Shown: positions 5,464 to 5,906 of the stretch, piece by piece | Layout of the letters: every line of letters starts with the position of its first letter | Numbering within the stretch: the first letter of the stretch is position 1 | Assembly (NCBI GenBank): GCA_030066475.1 | Contig: JASJBO010000423.1 | Location: 1 to 5,906 of the forward strand | Direction: 5' to 3' | Origin: Myxococcota bacterium | GTDB taxonomy: Bacteria > Myxococcota_A > UBA9160 > PR03 | DNA: 5,906 bases | Position numbers and translations under genes: made by a program | The notes under the pieces: generated by a model | Told to the model about the DNA's origin: nothing | What the model saw: only the letters and a program-made list of their open reading frames with translations | Databases searched by the model: none

Positions 5464-5501
5464 GGAAAGGAAACCCCGGCCGGCGCGAACGCCGGCCGGG
5501 G
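5464..5501 (-). terminator. Intrinsic terminator of the histone-H1-like gene
   Basis: A perfect 12-bp GC stem (5474-5485 with 5490-5501) with a TTCG loop on the minus strand is followed by TTTCCTTTCC, a pyrimidine tract with two T-triplets. It lies 44 bases past the stop of the H1-like gene and separates it from rpoZ. This is the only textbook-like terminator in the window. Confidence 0.82.
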
Positions 5502-5502
5502 A

Positions 5503-5525
5503 CCCAGGCCTTCCTGGGAAGGCCT
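5503..5525 (-). other. Two overlapping alternative hairpins before the terminator
   Basis: CCCAGG/CCTGGG (5503-5508 with 5513-5518) and AGGCCTT/AAGGCCT (5506-5512 with 5519-5525) are both perfect stems that cannot form together. They sit in the 3' UTR of the H1-like gene, immediately before the terminator stem. Confidence 0.45.
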
Positions 5526-5544
5526 TCGACCTGACTCGCTGCGG

Positions 5545-5856
5545 CTAGGCCGAGCGGCGCCGGGTCGCCTTCTTGCGCGTGGCCTTCTTGCGAGTCGCCT
5601 TCTTGCGCGTGGCCTTCTTGCGAGTCGCCTTCTTGCGCGTGGCCTTCTTGCGAGTGGCCTTCTTGCGCGTGGCCTTCTTGCGAGTCGCCTTCTTGCGAGT
5701 CGCCTTCTTGCGCGTGGCCTTCTTGCGGGTGGCCTTCTTCCGCGTGGCCTTCTTGCGAGTCGCCTTCTTGCGCGTGGCCTTCTTGCGAGTCGCCTTCTTG
5801 CGCGTGGCCTTCTTGCGGGTGGCCTTCTTCCGCGTGGCCTTCTTGCGAGCTGCCAT
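5545..5856 (-). CDS. Histone-H1-like DNA-binding protein, (KKATR)19 repeat
   Basis: This 103-residue protein consists of MAAR, then 19 uninterrupted KKATR pentapeptides, then RRSA. With 38 Lys and 22 Arg and no acidic residue it is extremely basic and probably disordered in solution. It resembles bacterial histone-H1-like proteins and the repetitive C-terminal domain of AlgP, which bind and condense DNA without sequence specificity; that role is inferred from composition. There is no globular domain. The ATG at 5856 has AAGGGGGG about 10 bases upstream on the minus strand. A strong intrinsic terminator follows. Rpt number is likely to differ between strains because the coding sequence is a 15-bp tandem repeat, and any whole-unit change keeps the frame. 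The overlapping Arg-rich frame on the same strand is a shadow. RNA binding is an alternative role. Confidence 0.88.
   Translation of the reverse strand: MAARKKATRKKATRKKATRKKATRKKATRKKATRKKATRKKATRKKATRKKATRKKATRKKATRKKATRKKATRKKATRKKATRKKATRKKATRKKATRRRSA
5560..5844 (-). repeat. 15-bp coding tandem repeat, 19 units
   Basis: The unit on the minus strand is AAG AAG GCS ACN CGN, 285 bp in all. Units differ only at third positions and mostly alternate between GCC-ACG-CGC and GCG-ACT-CGC, giving a 30-bp super-period. A variant pair with CGG and ACC codons appears twice, 90 bp apart (near 5726-5745 and 5816-5835), which suggests a six-unit block duplication. The silent-only variation implies selection on the peptide. 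Confidence 0.9.
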
Positions 5857-5906
5857 TCTTGGGTCACCCCCCTTGTCATGGTCTCAGCGCCGCGGCCATG
5901 CCCCCC

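Noticed and set aside
5448..5879. Arg-rich 143-codon frame over the H1-like gene
   Set aside because: Same strand, different frame, of the 15-bp repeat. The KKATR frame has the ribosome binding site, silent-only variation and a family resemblance.

Overview
The window is a strongly GC-rich stretch of a bacterial chromosome. Its gene content (a type IV pilus PilT/PilU-family ATPase, RNA polymerase omega, a lysine/arginine-rich histone-H1-like protein and an envelope lipoprotein) fits a Gram-negative, high-GC deltaproteobacterial or myxobacterial-type lineage. That placement is inferred from gene style; no rRNA or other decisive marker is present. Almost every frame is open because of base composition, so most long ORFs are shadows, including an 854-codon antisense frame across the pilT and kinase genes.

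Layout, left to right. Positions 1-157 hold a structured GC-rich repeat array. A minus-strand gene for a LapG-like (transglutaminase-fold) lipoprotein follows at 158-856. A 43-residue single-span membrane protein with a strong ribosome binding site lies on the minus strand at 1072-1203. About 400 bases then have no convincing gene. At 1610-2134, also on the minus strand, is an exported coiled-coil protein; a TATACT box 6 nt before its GTG start suggests a leaderless transcript. The plus strand then carries a two-gene unit: a PilT/PilU-type pilus retraction ATPase (2287-3435), abutted with no gap by a cytosolic GAF/histidine-kinase-like protein (3436-4719). A 460-base convergent intergenic region (4720-5179) holds two further copies of the repeat array in opposite orientations. 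Next come rpoZ (5180-5386, minus), a strong intrinsic terminator (about 5464-5501), and a minus-strand gene for a histone-H1-like protein made almost wholly of 19 KKATR units (5545-5856).

The two most notable points are these. First, the kinase-like protein has Arg instead of the phosphoacceptor His in its H-box (MSRELRTPLN) but keeps its ATP-binding motifs, so it looks like a pseudo-histidine kinase tied to a pilus motor. Second, a family of about 55-100 bp structured repeats sits downstream of three separate genes, always in the same orientation relative to the gene. Its stem-loops vary between copies in ways that keep base pairing, including one swap of the stem arms. I see no defence system, CRISPR array, transposase or phage gene.
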